DNA of 54,353 nt from contig JBFYQP010000125.1 in assembly GCA_041302745.1 (NCBI GenBank), forward strand, positions 1 through 54,353, given 5' to 3'. Source of the stretch: JAPLGD01 sp041302745. GTDB lineage: Bacteria > Bipolaricaulota > Bipolaricaulia > UBA7950 > UBA9294. A model generated the notes under the pieces. The model searched no databases and was not told the origin of the DNA. It saw only the letters and a program-made list of their open reading frames with translations. Positions 8,066-16,092 of this stretch are shown here, piece by piece. The position numbers and the translations under genes are program-made. Numbering within the stretch: position 1 is the stretch's first letter; each line of letters opens with the position of its first letter.

Positions 8066-8240
8066 TATACTGCCGCGCCACCCGCCCTGCGGGTGAGTTG
8101 ATCGAAAAGGGGGTGATCGCATGACTCGAACTCGAAGCACGTCGGCGACGCCCCCGGTCTCGCCTCGGTAGACAGCGAGTCGCATTCGCGCTCCTTTCCA
8201 TCGAGCGGGCCGGGGGCGTCCCGGCGCAGGAAAAGGAGCG
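8066..8240 (+). promoter_or_regulatory. Attenuator-type leader of the GNAT gene
   Basis: TATACT (8066-8071) is the -10 box; TCGACC 18 bp upstream is a fair -35. The leader holds a small hairpin (8080-8085 with 8089-8094), a 16-codon ORF, and four long segments: 1 = 8147-8157, 2 = 8189-8199, 3 = 8210-8220, 4 = 8229-8240. Segments 1 and 3 are perfect 11-bp complements (GACGCCCCCGG/CCGGGGGCGTC). Segment 2 (CGCTCCTTTCC) pairs with segment 4, which is the ribosome binding site region (AAAAGGAGCG), with one bulged A. The two helices cross, so they either compete or form a pseudoknot. Segment 1 lies inside the leader ORF. Confidence 0.65.
8121..8171 (+). CDS. 16-residue leader peptide upstream of GNAT gene
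   Basis: ATG 8121 follows AAGGGGGTG at good spacing and ends at TAG 8169-8171; the peptide is MTRTRSTSATPPVSPR. The ORF overlaps one strand of the 11-bp stem, and a ribosome at its stop codon would cover the RNA to just before the anti-ribosome-binding-site segment at 8189. This is the arrangement expected of a regulatory leader peptide (as in erm and cat genes) rather than of a functional protein. The arginine-rich start and the Pro-Pro pair could slow ribosomes. Confidence 0.55.
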   Translation: MTRTRSTSATPPVSPR

Positions 8241-8247
8241 AATCCCA

Positions 8248-9243
8248 TTGAGTAGCAAGACAAACCGCTTTCTCTTGCGGCCGGCGGAGCTCTGCGACGC
8301 TGCCGCAATCGCCGATCTATGGAATCGCCGCGCCGCCCTCCTCGGGCAGTCGAACGTCTACACTCCCGCCGACGTCGAACACCGCTGGTCGACGCCGGGC
8401 TTCGCCGTCAAGACCGACACGCAGGTCGCATGGGACGGAACGGCGCTCGTAGGGTACGGCTCTCTGAGCGACGTCAAGGAACCCCACGTCGATCTCTTCA
8501 TCGGCCTCACCCTTGCGCCCGCGGTCGAGTGCGACGACGGGCTCACCGACACCTTCTTCGCATGGTTCGAGGCGCGTGCACAGAAGAGCCTCCCTCGGGC
8601 TCCAAAGGGCGCTCGCGTCGTGCTCTTGGCGGGAGCCGACACGGACGACGGGCGCCGAGAAGACGTTCTCGTGCGCCACGGCTTCCGGCTCGACCGCGTC
8701 TGGTCGAACCTGCGCCTCGAGTTCGAGCGCCGACCGCCTGCGCCCGCGTGGCCGGGCGGAATCGCCGTCCGCGCGTTCCGGCCGGGGGAAGACGACGTGA
8801 ACCTCGTCCTCGCCTATCGAGACGCGTTCAAGGATCACTACGGGTATCTCGAGCAGCCCCTCGAGGCCGAGGTCGAGCGCTGGAGGCACTGGATGCAGCA
8901 GCCCGACTTCGAGCCGAGCCTGTGGTTTCTCGCCGTGGACGCGGGAAGGATCTGCGGCTACTGCTGCACCTACGCCGAGTCGCACGGAGACAAGGAGTGC
9001 GGCCTCGTCGATGAGTTCGGGGTTTGCCGCGCGTGGCGAAGGCGCGGGATCGGCCGTGCCCTGCTCCTAGAGGCCTTCGGGGCGATGCATGCCCGCGGCC
9101 TCAAAGGGGTCGAGCTCACCGTCGACTCCGACAACGCATCGGACGCCCTCGGCGTCTACGCAAGCGTCGGAATGAGGGCGACGCATCAGCGAAGCACGTT
9201 CGTGAAGGAGCTGCGCCCAGGAGAGAACCTGGTCGCACCCTAG
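8248..9243 (+). CDS. Two-domain GNAT N-acetyltransferase
   Basis: Starts at TTG 8248 behind AAGGAG. The 331-residue protein is built of two GNAT domains: a degenerate N-terminal one (residues about 5-150, starting FLLRPAELCDAAAIADLWNRR) and a canonical C-terminal one (about 165-325) with the acetyl-CoA pyrophosphate loop in VCRAWRRRGIGRALL and the late VELTVDSDNASDALGVYASVGM strand-helix. Two-domain GNATs include mycothiol synthase and some antibiotic-modifying enzymes. The leader-peptide control element argues for induction by translation stress, so an antibiotic or toxin substrate is possible, but the substrate is not known. Confidence 0.85.
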   Translation: MSSKTNRFLLRPAELCDAAAIADLWNRRAALLGQSNVYTPADVEHRWSTPGFAVKTDTQVAWDGTALVGYGSLSDVKEPHVDLFIGLTLAPAVECDDGLTDTFFAWFEARAQKSLPRAPKGARVVLLAGADTDDGRREDVLVRHGFRLDRVWSNLRLEFERRPPAPAWPGGIAVRAFRPGEDDVNLVLAYRDAFKDHYGYLEQPLEAEVERWRHWMQQPDFEPSLWFLAVDAGRICGYCCTYAESHGDKECGLVDEFGVCRAWRRRGIGRALLLEAFGAMHARGLKGVELTVDSDNASDALGVYASVGMRATHQRSTFVKELRPGENLVAP

Positions 9244-9251
9244 AAACGACG

Positions 9252-9279
9252 GGGGCGGGGGGAGAGTTCCCCTCGCCCC
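9252..9279. terminator. Bidirectional hairpin between GNAT gene and orn
   Basis: GGGGCGGGGGG (9252-9262) pairs with CCCCTCGCCCC (9269-9279) with a single G-T pair and a 6-nt loop, giving an 11-bp GC stem between two convergent genes. There is no T-run, but position and stability suit a shared terminator. Confidence 0.5.
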
Positions 9280-9301
9280 TTGGGCACGCTTCACGCCCTC
9301 G

Positions 9302-9847
9302 CTACTCCCGGAAGATCAGCCTGCGGTACAGCCGCAGCTCGTCGATCGAATCGCGGATGTCGGCGGCGGCGCGGTGGCGGACGCCGCGGTCGAGCTTCGC
9401 TGCTGCGTCGGGGTACCACCGAGCGGCGAGTTCGGCCACCGTGCTGACGTCAAGGTTCCTGTGTGAGAGATGGGCGTTCAGCTCAGGCATGTAGTGCATC
9501 AGGAAGCGGCGATCGAGCGAGATGGAACTCCCGCAAAGCGGCGAGGCCCCGCACGGAACGTGCTTGCGGACAAACCGAAGCGTCTGCTGCTCGGCGTCGG
9601 AGAGGGAGATGTTCGAACTCCGCGAAGCGTCGAGCAACCCTGAGCCATCATGCTGCCGCCTGCTCCACGGGTCGATGCGTGACAGATCTTCGTCCGGATG
9701 GTGAATCACGAGCACAGGCCCCTCTCCGAGGACGTAGAGGTTCTTGTCGGTGACGAGGCTCGCGATCTCGAGGATCACGCGGCTGCCCACGCTGAGGCCC
9801 GTCGTCTCGAGATCGATCCATATCAGGTGGCTTGGGTCTCGAGACAC
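9302..9847 (-). CDS. orn: Oligoribonuclease
   Basis: 3'-5' exonuclease that degrades the 2-5 nt RNAs (and pGpG) left by other RNases. I place the start at GTG 9847 (MSRDPSHLIWIDLETTGL), giving 181 aa, the usual Orn length; the open frame continues far upstream without family similarity. DEDDh residues are visible: Asp and Glu in WIDLETTGL, Asp in ISLDRRFLMHYMPELNAHL, and His and Asp in HRAAADIRDSIDELRLYRRL. RNLDVSTVAELAARWYP is the family signature. It stands alone, divergent from an esterase gene. Confidence 0.92.
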   Translation of the reverse strand: MSRDPSHLIWIDLETTGLSVGSRVILEIASLVTDKNLYVLGEGPVLVIHHPDEDLSRIDPWSRRQHDGSGLLDASRSSNISLSDAEQQTLRFVRKHVPCGASPLCGSSISLDRRFLMHYMPELNAHLSHRNLDVSTVAELAARWYPDAAAKLDRGVRHRAAADIRDSIDELRLYRRLIFRE

Positions 9848-10009
9848 AGATCTCGACGCCTTCCTTCCCGCCAGCTGGGCGGAACAGCAGCAGGTTCGCG
9901 CTGCGGGCTCACGGAGCTCACGAAGTATGTGCGACCGGATCGCGGAACGCGAGGGTGGGGAGCCGTGCTCGCCCGCCGCACGACCCAAGTGCGCTAGACT
10001 GTCCGCAAG

Positions 10010-11017
10010 ATGCGGACGACGAGAGGATCGCAAATCGCAGCGTCGCTGGCGGGCGCCATCGCCTGCGGGGCCGCCGTCTTCTTCCTCGCTTCGTGCGCGC
10101 CGCCCGTGCCGGACGAGGAGGCGACGCTGCAGTTCGGAGGCCTCCTCTGGGGCAGCCTCGATCGCACCTATGCGGTGTACTCCCCGGCGGCTCCCAGAAC
10201 CCCCGCCCCCGTCGTCCTCCTTCTGCACGGCGGACTCGGGAGTGCGGACAGCGTGTGGGAGAGCGAGAACGGGCGATCGTGGAGGGCGCTGGCCGACAAG
10301 CATGGGTTCATCCTCCTCTTGCCCGAGGGACGACCCGACCCGACCCACGCCGACCGGCATCACTGGAACGACTGTCGCGCGGACATCGACAACGAGGACG
10401 CCGTCTCTCTGGAAGACGACGTCGGGTTCGTGAACGCCCTCATCGACCGGCTGGCCGCGGAGGCCCCCGTCGACCCGGCGAGGATCTACGTGACCGGCGC
10501 GTCGAACGGAGGGATGATGACGTTCCGCGTGGCGATGCAGCTCGGGGACCGTTTGGCGGCGGCGGCGGCCGTCATCGCGAATCTGCCGGACCCGTCGGAG
10601 TGCCCGTTCGAGGCCGTACCCGTGCCGATTCTGATCATGAACGGAACGGCAGACCCCCTGATCCCGTACGAAGGCGGATGTGTCGCCGGGGCGGCCTGTC
10701 GCCGCGGGCGCGTGCGCTCGACGGACGAGACCGTCGCCTTCTGGGTGGGCGTCAACCATGCCGCGGTTTCCGCAGAGGAGAACTCTCTCCCCGATCGGGT
10801 CGCAGCGGACGGGTCCACCGTGACCGTGTTCATCCACTCGGGAGGGTCGACGGGCCAGGATGTCGTCCTCTATCGGATCGACGGTGGAGGGCACGCGGTC
10901 CCAGGCCCGGACTCGTCGACCGCTTCTCTCCGAGCCGCGGCACGCAAGAACCGCGACATCGACGCTGCCGAGGAGATCTGGCGGTTCTTCGGCAAGCACG
11001 CGCGCCCCTCGGGGTAG
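10010..11017 (+). CDS. Lipoprotein esterase of the PHB depolymerase / feruloyl esterase family
   Basis: ATG 10010 lies 9 nt behind TAGACT (9995-10000), so the mRNA is probably leaderless. The signal ends in FFLASC, a lipobox, anchoring the 335-residue protein to a membrane. VVLLLHGGLGSADSVWES is the oxyanion strand, YVTGASNGGMMTFRVA the GxSxG nucleophile, NGTADPLIPYEGG the Asp region and IDGGGHAVPG the catalytic His. This is the LpqC/Esterase-PHB family that cleaves polyesters or plant cell-wall esters outside the cell. The WNDCRADIDNEDAVSLEDDVGFV segment is typical. Substrate unproven. Confidence 0.85.
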   Translation: MRTTRGSQIAASLAGAIACGAAVFFLASCAPPVPDEEATLQFGGLLWGSLDRTYAVYSPAAPRTPAPVVLLLHGGLGSADSVWESENGRSWRALADKHGFILLLPEGRPDPTHADRHHWNDCRADIDNEDAVSLEDDVGFVNALIDRLAAEAPVDPARIYVTGASNGGMMTFRVAMQLGDRLAAAAAVIANLPDPSECPFEAVPVPILIMNGTADPLIPYEGGCVAGAACRRGRVRSTDETVAFWVGVNHAAVSAEENSLPDRVAADGSTVTVFIHSGGSTGQDVVLYRIDGGGHAVPGPDSSTASLRAAARKNRDIDAAEEIWRFFGKHARPSG

Positions 11018-11041
11018 AGACCCATTCTCCCCTGGACCTCG

Positions 11042-11071
11042 TACAATGCCCCCACCGCGGGGGGTGGTGTT
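11042..11071 (+). promoter_or_regulatory. Promoter and masked ribosome binding site of the Ntn amidase gene
   Basis: TACAAT (11042-11047) is a good -10 box without a clear -35. The short leader contains a CCCCC/GGGGG-type complementarity whose right arm is the G-rich ribosome binding site (GGGGGGTGG), so the site may be partly folded in the transcript. Confidence 0.4.
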
Positions 11072-11947
11072 GTGAGCAGAGTGTTTGGAGCCCTGATCCT
11101 GATCGTCGGTCTCGGGACAGCCGCCGTTCTCGCATGCAGCGGCGTCGTTCTGGTCGGCGACGGGGCGGTCGTCGTGGGGGGCAACGAGGACAACGACAAG
11201 ATCGACGCCTCGATGTGGGCTGCCGCGGCGACTGAATCGGCCCACGGCGCCGTGTACTTCGGCTTCTACTTCGTCGGCCTTGGAGGCCGCTACCCGGGCT
11301 GGTACGAGATGCAGGGCGTGAACGACCAGGGACTCTACTTCGACTTGTTCAGCATCCCCTGCGCTCCCGGAGCCGAGTCCGCTCCGTCGCCCGGACTGCC
11401 CACCCCAAGCGGGCGTCCGGCGCCCGAGGCGCTCGAGCGCACGATGATGACCACGTGCGCCACCGTCGCCGAAGCCCTCGCGTTCCTTCACGCAAGGAAC
11501 TACACGAGGATCGTTCCGTGCGTCCAAGTCCTCCTCGTCGACCGCGCCGGGAACGCCGCGGTCTACACCGGAACAGGCGATGTCTTCCGGACCACGCCGG
11601 GTTTCGTCGTGACGAACTTCAGCTTGACGAACCCTTCTCTCGGCGAGTGGCCGTGCGAGCGGCACACGCTCGCCACGCGGATGATCGCGTGGGACGCCAG
11701 TCCGACCCTCGATCGCGCGGCCCAGATCCTCCGGGCGGCGCGGTACATCCCCGCTCCGGGAGCCTCGTACGCCGAGGGAGGAACCCGCTACTCCGTCGTC
11801 TGCAATCTCATCGGCGGGATCGCGGATGTGTACCTCGACGGGGACTTCACCCGCAGGGCGCGACTCGACCTCGCGGCGTTGTGGTCAACAGGACTCGAGC
11901 GCACTCTCCTCGCGGGGCTGTCGTTCACGCCGAGCGGACTGCCGTAG
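11072..11947 (+). CDS. Exported Ntn-hydrolase, linear amide C-N hydrolase (choloylglycine hydrolase-like)
   Basis: GTG start at 11072 after GGGGGGTGG; 291 aa. A signal peptide (MSRVFGALILIVGLGTAAVLA) ends exactly before Cys22 of CSGVVLVGDG, so signal cleavage would expose the N-terminal nucleophile cysteine that defines this family. GNEDND (usually G-N-E-D-W) is the following conserved turn, and NDQGLYFDLFSIPCAP and NFSLTNP are the later substrate-pocket segments. Relatives hydrolyse penicillin V, bile salts or acyl-homoserine lactones. A lipobox reading of the same Cys is possible but would block catalysis. It sits in a run of exported proteins. Confidence 0.78.
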   Translation: MSRVFGALILIVGLGTAAVLACSGVVLVGDGAVVVGGNEDNDKIDASMWAAAATESAHGAVYFGFYFVGLGGRYPGWYEMQGVNDQGLYFDLFSIPCAPGAESAPSPGLPTPSGRPAPEALERTMMTTCATVAEALAFLHARNYTRIVPCVQVLLVDRAGNAAVYTGTGDVFRTTPGFVVTNFSLTNPSLGEWPCERHTLATRMIAWDASPTLDRAAQILRAARYIPAPGASYAEGGTRYSVVCNLIGGIADVYLDGDFTRRARLDLAALWSTGLERTLLAGLSFTPSGLP

Positions 11948-12007
11948 AGGGGCATGCACCCCACCTCCCACGCGATCATCAGGGGCTGAAGTACGTGTCC
12001 CCGGGTT

Positions 12008-12211
12008 CTAGTCGCCTCCTCCGAGCCCCTTGAGGAGTCCTTTGGCCTTGTCTGCAAGGCCACCGCTGCCGCCGAGCACGGCGTCGATCTGCGACGCAAG
12101 GGGCGCCGGCAGGTTCTTCTTGAGGAACCCCGCAACGACCTCTACGGCGACCTTCGCCTTGTCCTCGGTCACGCCCAGTTTGGACGCGACGAGCTTCACC
12201 AATTCGTCCAT
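12008..12211 (-). CDS. Small helical protein, DUF2267-like
   Basis: 67 residues from ATG 12211 (MDELVKLVASKLGVTEDKAK); the ATG 6 nt upstream is too close to the AGGGAGG site. The first 45 residues form two or three amphipathic helices and the C-terminus is Gly/Lys-rich (GGLADKAKGLLKGLGGGD). The pattern resembles small DUF2267/DUF2780-type helical proteins. No signal peptide. It is a single-gene unit or the second gene after the secreted protein upstream on the same strand. Confidence 0.65.
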   Translation of the reverse strand: MDELVKLVASKLGVTEDKAKVAVEVVAGFLKKNLPAPLASQIDAVLGGSGGLADKAKGLLKGLGGGD

Positions 12212-12284
12212 CGACATCCCCTCCCTATCGCGATCCTAGCTCGACCCTGGAGGGCGAGCAACACGCCGCGCGGCCCTGCGGACC

Positions 12285-13229
12285 CTACCGAGGCGGATCG
12301 AAGTACGGAGCGATCGGGAGGTACAGGTGGACGCCGGGCGACCCGAAGCCGAGGTCGATGTAGTCGGTCCCGGGCTCCTTGTCCGACAGGCCCGTCCAGA
12401 CGTTGTAGATCATGTCTCGGAATGCGCCGACCGCGCGCTCGGTCGGCGGCGAAACGGAGACAGTCAGCAACGCTCCGGTGATTCGATCGGTGAGGTCGAG
12501 GAACGTGACTACGTAGCGCTCCTCGGCCGACGCGCCCGGCTTCACCGTCAGCTTCAGGGTCGCGTCCGGCGCAAGCAGGATCCGACCGACGGTGGAGTCG
12601 AGAAACCGCGTGACGGACTCGCCGGCCCAGTCGCGGAAATACGAGAGCGACGCCGTGACCTTCAGGGTTCCTCGGTACACAACCGTCCCCGGGTTCGCGA
12701 TCGTCACCTTCGCGCCACCACTTGCGTCGTACTCGGCCTTCACCTCCAAGGGAAGCGCCATGCGAACGGGAGCGAAGAAGAGCCGCGCACCGGAGGAGGA
12801 TCCCGCAGCGGACTCCGAGGGCGCGGGTCCCCCCTTCTCGACGGTGAACGTTGCCGTGGGCACCTCGTCGTCGACCCACATGATGTAGACGGAGATCTTG
12901 TCTCCTTCCGCAACAAGCGGGGCAGGAAGGGTTAGCTTGAGCTCTTCGTACGCGTTGAACGTGGCCTGAATGTCGGCGTCCTCGAGGGTTGAGTAGGCCC
13001 CGGACGGGAACACGATCGCGTTGTTCACGGTGTCCCGCACGACCTCCCACTTCCCTTCGTTGACGATGTAGAAGGTCGAGAGCAAGTAGCCGTTCGCCGG
13101 CGACTCAGGGATGTCGACCACGCGAATCGTGTACGCGTCGCCGCTCCAGCGGTGATCGACCGTCGCGGCGCCGACCGCGACGCACCCCGCGGCAAGGATC
13201 CCAACCACGCTCACCCACGTTCTCCCCAT
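12285..13229 (-). CDS. Exported protein of unknown function, beta-rich
   Basis: ATG 13229 follows GGAGG. A signal peptide spans about residues 1-21 (VVGILAAGCVAVGAATVD). The rest (314 aa total) is rich in predicted beta strands with repeated patterns such as LKLTLPAPLVAEGDKISVYIMWVDDE and a second, Ig-like portion (AKVTIANPGTVVYRGTLKVTASLSYF). A serine/glycine-rich hinge (PSESAAGSSSGARL) divides the two halves. I do not recognise a family. It is probably extracytoplasmic and may bind a surface ligand, which is inference only. Confidence 0.65.
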   Translation of the reverse strand: MGRTWVSVVGILAAGCVAVGAATVDHRWSGDAYTIRVVDIPESPANGYLLSTFYIVNEGKWEVVRDTVNNAIVFPSGAYSTLEDADIQATFNAYEELKLTLPAPLVAEGDKISVYIMWVDDEVPTATFTVEKGGPAPSESAAGSSSGARLFFAPVRMALPLEVKAEYDASGGAKVTIANPGTVVYRGTLKVTASLSYFRDWAGESVTRFLDSTVGRILLAPDATLKLTVKPGASAEERYVVTFLDLTDRITGALLTVSVSPPTERAVGAFRDMIYNVWTGLSDKEPGTDYIDLGFGSPGVHLYLPIAPYFDPPR

Positions 13230-13379
13230 GATCGCCTCCGTTCCCCCTCCATGGTACCGGCGGGGGGATTCGGGAAGAAGCAGCCATCTCGGCGCGGCGC
13301 TTCCCGGCCGAACCTCGGGTTGCCCTGAGCCCTTGCCTTGCCTACCCTTGCGGGCGAGGACGTACAGGGAGGCACAACC

Positions 13380-14867
13380 ATGGCGAGATCGGAGTGGCGA
13401 AACGTGGGAAGAGGGATGCTCGTTCTATTCGGGACGCTGGTCGTGTTCGCCGGCACCGCCCTAGGGAGCGGCGAGCCTGCGACGCTGACGTCGTGGACGG
13501 TGCCAACGCCGGGCAGCACTCCGGGCGGGATCGTCGTGGCGGATGGAATCGTGTACTTCACCGAAGCTCGTGGAGACAAACTCGGGCGCCTCGACCCGAC
13601 GACGAACCTCATCACGGAGTGGGACGTCGGGCAGGGTCCGGAACGCCTCGTCATCGGACCGGAGGGCGGCGTCTACTTCACCGAGCGGTGGGCGAACCGC
13701 ATCGGCCGTATTCTGCCCGGAGGCGACTTCTACTCGTCGGAGGCCGTAGCCGCCGCGGGGTCGGAACCGCTCGGCTTGGTGGCCGACCTGTCAGGATCGC
13801 CCTCGCTGTGGTACACGGAGCGCGAAGCGTCGAAGGTCGGACGAGTCACTCTGGGCGGCCTGCTGTTCGACGTTCTCCAGGGCAGAGTCCCGACGCTGCA
13901 GCCTGTGGGTCCATCCACCGTGGCCCTCCCCCCCGCGACGACCACCGTCGCGCCGCACATTACCCCCGGCAATCCGCTGCTGCCGCCGGGGATCGCCGTC
14001 GCGCCGCGCACAGCCTCGGGACCCTATACGGAGTGGACCTTCCCGAGCGGCTCGATGCATCTCCGGGATCTCGCCTTTGCGCCGAGCGGCTCGGTCTTCG
14101 TGTCCACGGAGACAAGAAGCATCCTGGAGCTTTCCCCCTCAACCAACTCCGTCCTGTTCCATGACCTGCCGATCACCTCGTCGTCGTTGCGTCTCGCGGT
14201 CGACTCAGGTGGACGCGTCTGGTTTACCGAAAGCTGGAACGGGAAGATCGGCCGGCTGGACCCGACCACGGGCGACGTGACCGAGTGGGCGGTGGCGGGT
14301 TCGCAGCCGCTGGCGATCGCTGTCGCTGCAGACAACACGGTCTGGTACACGGACCGGGTGCGCAGCCGAATCGCCCACCTGGATCCCGCAACCGGCGTGC
14401 TGACGGAGTACCCTCTCTTCCCCAACTCCAACCCTGTCGACATCGCGCTCGATTCGCTCCAGCAGGTCTGGTTCACGACGGAAGCGAACTGGATCGGCCG
14501 GCTCGCCATCGAGCCCACGCTTGCGCTGCCTCGCTTCGCGGACGCCATCTTCGGCATACACGTCACGGCCGCATCGACCGCGGGGGCCCGCGTCACCGTC
14601 GACTACCTCTATTCGGGGAGCCGTGGCCTTCCTGTCTTCGTCGGCGGGCTGCCCGTCGTCGGCGGCGTTCAGTCGACGGGCTTCGGCTACGTACCGCAGG
14701 TCATCGCGACGGCGGGGTCGGGGAGCGTCACGTTCGACATCTCCTATCTCGCCACGGGGTGCATGACGACCGACGGATTCGAGGTCTACCTGTACGACGC
14801 GACCCGATCGACGTTCCTGGTCTACCAGATCTCCATGCAGATGCGTTGGGGTCCCTGCTCGCCGTAG
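13380..14867 (+). CDS. Exported virginiamycin B lyase-like beta-propeller protein
   Basis: ATG 13380 follows GGGAGG; an upstream ATG in frame lacks a site. The signal peptide covers about residues 1-30. The body holds six or so propeller blades with the recurring pattern I-YFTE---GKIGRLDPTTG-ITEW (for example VYFTEARGDKLGRLDP, VWFTESWNGKIGRLDP, VWYTDRVRSRIAHLDP), as in Vgb and NHL/SMP-30-type propellers. Vgb linearises streptogramin B, but most exported propellers of this kind are not lyases and simply bind ligands. A C-terminal beta domain of about 110 residues has no clear match. 495 aa in total. Confidence 0.78.
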   Translation: MARSEWRNVGRGMLVLFGTLVVFAGTALGSGEPATLTSWTVPTPGSTPGGIVVADGIVYFTEARGDKLGRLDPTTNLITEWDVGQGPERLVIGPEGGVYFTERWANRIGRILPGGDFYSSEAVAAAGSEPLGLVADLSGSPSLWYTEREASKVGRVTLGGLLFDVLQGRVPTLQPVGPSTVALPPATTTVAPHITPGNPLLPPGIAVAPRTASGPYTEWTFPSGSMHLRDLAFAPSGSVFVSTETRSILELSPSTNSVLFHDLPITSSSLRLAVDSGGRVWFTESWNGKIGRLDPTTGDVTEWAVAGSQPLAIAVAADNTVWYTDRVRSRIAHLDPATGVLTEYPLFPNSNPVDIALDSLQQVWFTTEANWIGRLAIEPTLALPRFADAIFGIHVTAASTAGARVTVDYLYSGSRGLPVFVGGLPVVGGVQSTGFGYVPQVIATAGSGSVTFDISYLATGCMTTDGFEVYLYDATRSTFLVYQISMQMRWGPCSP

Positions 14868-14895
14868 GGTGGTCGACGCTCGCGGACCCGGTCGA

Positions 14896-14929
14896 TGGCG
14901 GCTCGGCATGTCAAGACGCCGAGCCGCCA
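14896..14929. terminator. Bidirectional intrinsic terminator
   Basis: TGGCGGCTCGGC (14896-14907) and GCCGAGCCGCCA (14918-14929) form a perfect 12-bp stem with a 10-nt loop, between two convergent genes. On the plus strand it is followed by CGTTCATTT. Confidence 0.8.
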
Positions 14930-14933
14930 CCGT

Positions 14934-16091
14934 TCATTTGAGCGCCTCTTGCCCCTTGAAGACCCGGTACGGCGACAGCAGCTCGAGGATCTCCTCGTCT
15001 TCGGGCGTTGTCTCACCCTGCACGGCGCGCGCGAGGAGCTCGCCGAGCCCGGGGCCGAGCATGAACCCCTGCCCGCAGAGGCCGATGGCCATCAGATAGC
15101 CATCGATTTCGCGCGCCCAGCCCACGATCGGCGACCCGTCCGGCGTCATCGGATAGAGACCACGCCACGTCCGGCGAACGCGGAGGTTGGCGAGCGTGGG
15201 CATGAGCCGCACCATGCGGCCCGCCACCATCGGGAGGAAGGCGCTCGTTTCGCGTCGGTCGAAACCCCACAGGCTGGGGCTCGGAGTGATGCAGAAGACA
15301 ACCTGTCCCGTCGCAAGCTGGTAGAAGTAGTAGTTGGCCGACCCAGGCGCCGGCGCGATGTCGACGACCATCGGCCCAAAGAAGGGGGCGACGGGCTCCG
15401 TGATCCCGCCCTCGTGTGAATCCGGGCGCACGGGGTGCACAAGGCCAACCAGACGGCCCACGTCGGCGGCCCATGGCCCTGCGGCGTTGACGACGACACG
15501 CGTCCCGTAGCGCCCCTTGGACGTGGTCACACCCCGGACCCGGCCGTCCCGGACCTCGATGCCCGCGGCCGCCTCGCCGAAGTGGAAATCGACGCCGGCC
15601 CCCTTCGCCCGCTCGTACAGGGCATGGCCGAAGAGGAGCGGGGAGCAGTGACCGTCGCCCGGAGAGAACGTGCCGCCCATCAGGCCGTCCGGACGAAGCG
15701 GCGGAACGATCTCGAGAAGCCCGTCGCGGCCGTACCACTCGATGTCGAGTCCGTACCGCTTCTGGATGACAAGGAGGTCCTTCAGGATCGTTTCCTCGCG
15801 CGGCGAGTAGGCGACGAACGAGTACCCTCCAGTCGTCCACTCGATGTCGTCGCCGTACGTGTCCTTCCAGGTCCTCGCGATCTCGAGCGACCGCAGTCCC
15901 AACCGGATCTTGGCTGGGTCGGAGTGGGTCGCGCGAATGCCCCCGATCGCCGCCTTGTTCGAACCCTGCCCTGAGCTCGCAAACGGATCGAGGACAAGCA
16001 CCGAGAGGCCGCTCTCGGCCATGGCCCACCCCGCCGGAACGCCGACGCTGCCGGCCCCGAGGACGATGACGTCGTAGACTGAGCGCGGCAC
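14934..16091 (-). CDS. FAD-dependent amine/imino-acid dehydrogenase, beta subunit (DAO family)
   Basis: Starts at GTG 16091, one nucleotide after the stop of the upstream gene. 385 aa. VYDVIVLGAGSVGVPAGWAMAESG is the Rossmann dinucleotide site, GIRATHSDPAKI resembles the family's covalent or active-site loop, and LYPMTPDGSPIVGWA and LCGQGFMLGPGLGELLA are the C-terminal DAO/sarcosine oxidase beta signatures. The nearest described complexes are HcnC, sarcosine oxidase beta and the beta subunit of dye-linked L-proline dehydrogenase, where this subunit oxidises the C-N bond. The partner electron-transfer subunit is encoded directly upstream. The true substrate cannot be told. Confidence 0.85.
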   Translation of the reverse strand: MPRSVYDVIVLGAGSVGVPAGWAMAESGLSVLVLDPFASSGQGSNKAAIGGIRATHSDPAKIRLGLRSLEIARTWKDTYGDDIEWTTGGYSFVAYSPREETILKDLLVIQKRYGLDIEWYGRDGLLEIVPPLRPDGLMGGTFSPGDGHCSPLLFGHALYERAKGAGVDFHFGEAAAGIEVRDGRVRGVTTSKGRYGTRVVVNAAGPWAADVGRLVGLVHPVRPDSHEGGITEPVAPFFGPMVVDIAPAPGSANYYFYQLATGQVVFCITPSPSLWGFDRRETSAFLPMVAGRMVRLMPTLANLRVRRTWRGLYPMTPDGSPIVGWAREIDGYLMAIGLCGQGFMLGPGLGELLARAVQGETTPEDEEILELLSPYRVFKGQEALK

Positions 16092-16092
16092 G

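Noticed and set aside
9848..11665. Extension of the orn frame far upstream, making a 787-residue protein
   Set aside because: The upstream part has no similarity to anything, lies opposite two well-supported genes, and Orn is complete with the GTG at 9847.
13380..14867. Propeller gene as a true streptogramin resistance lyase (vgb)
   Set aside because: It has a signal peptide, extra C-terminal domain and no visible catalytic His/Glu context; similarity is to the repeat only.
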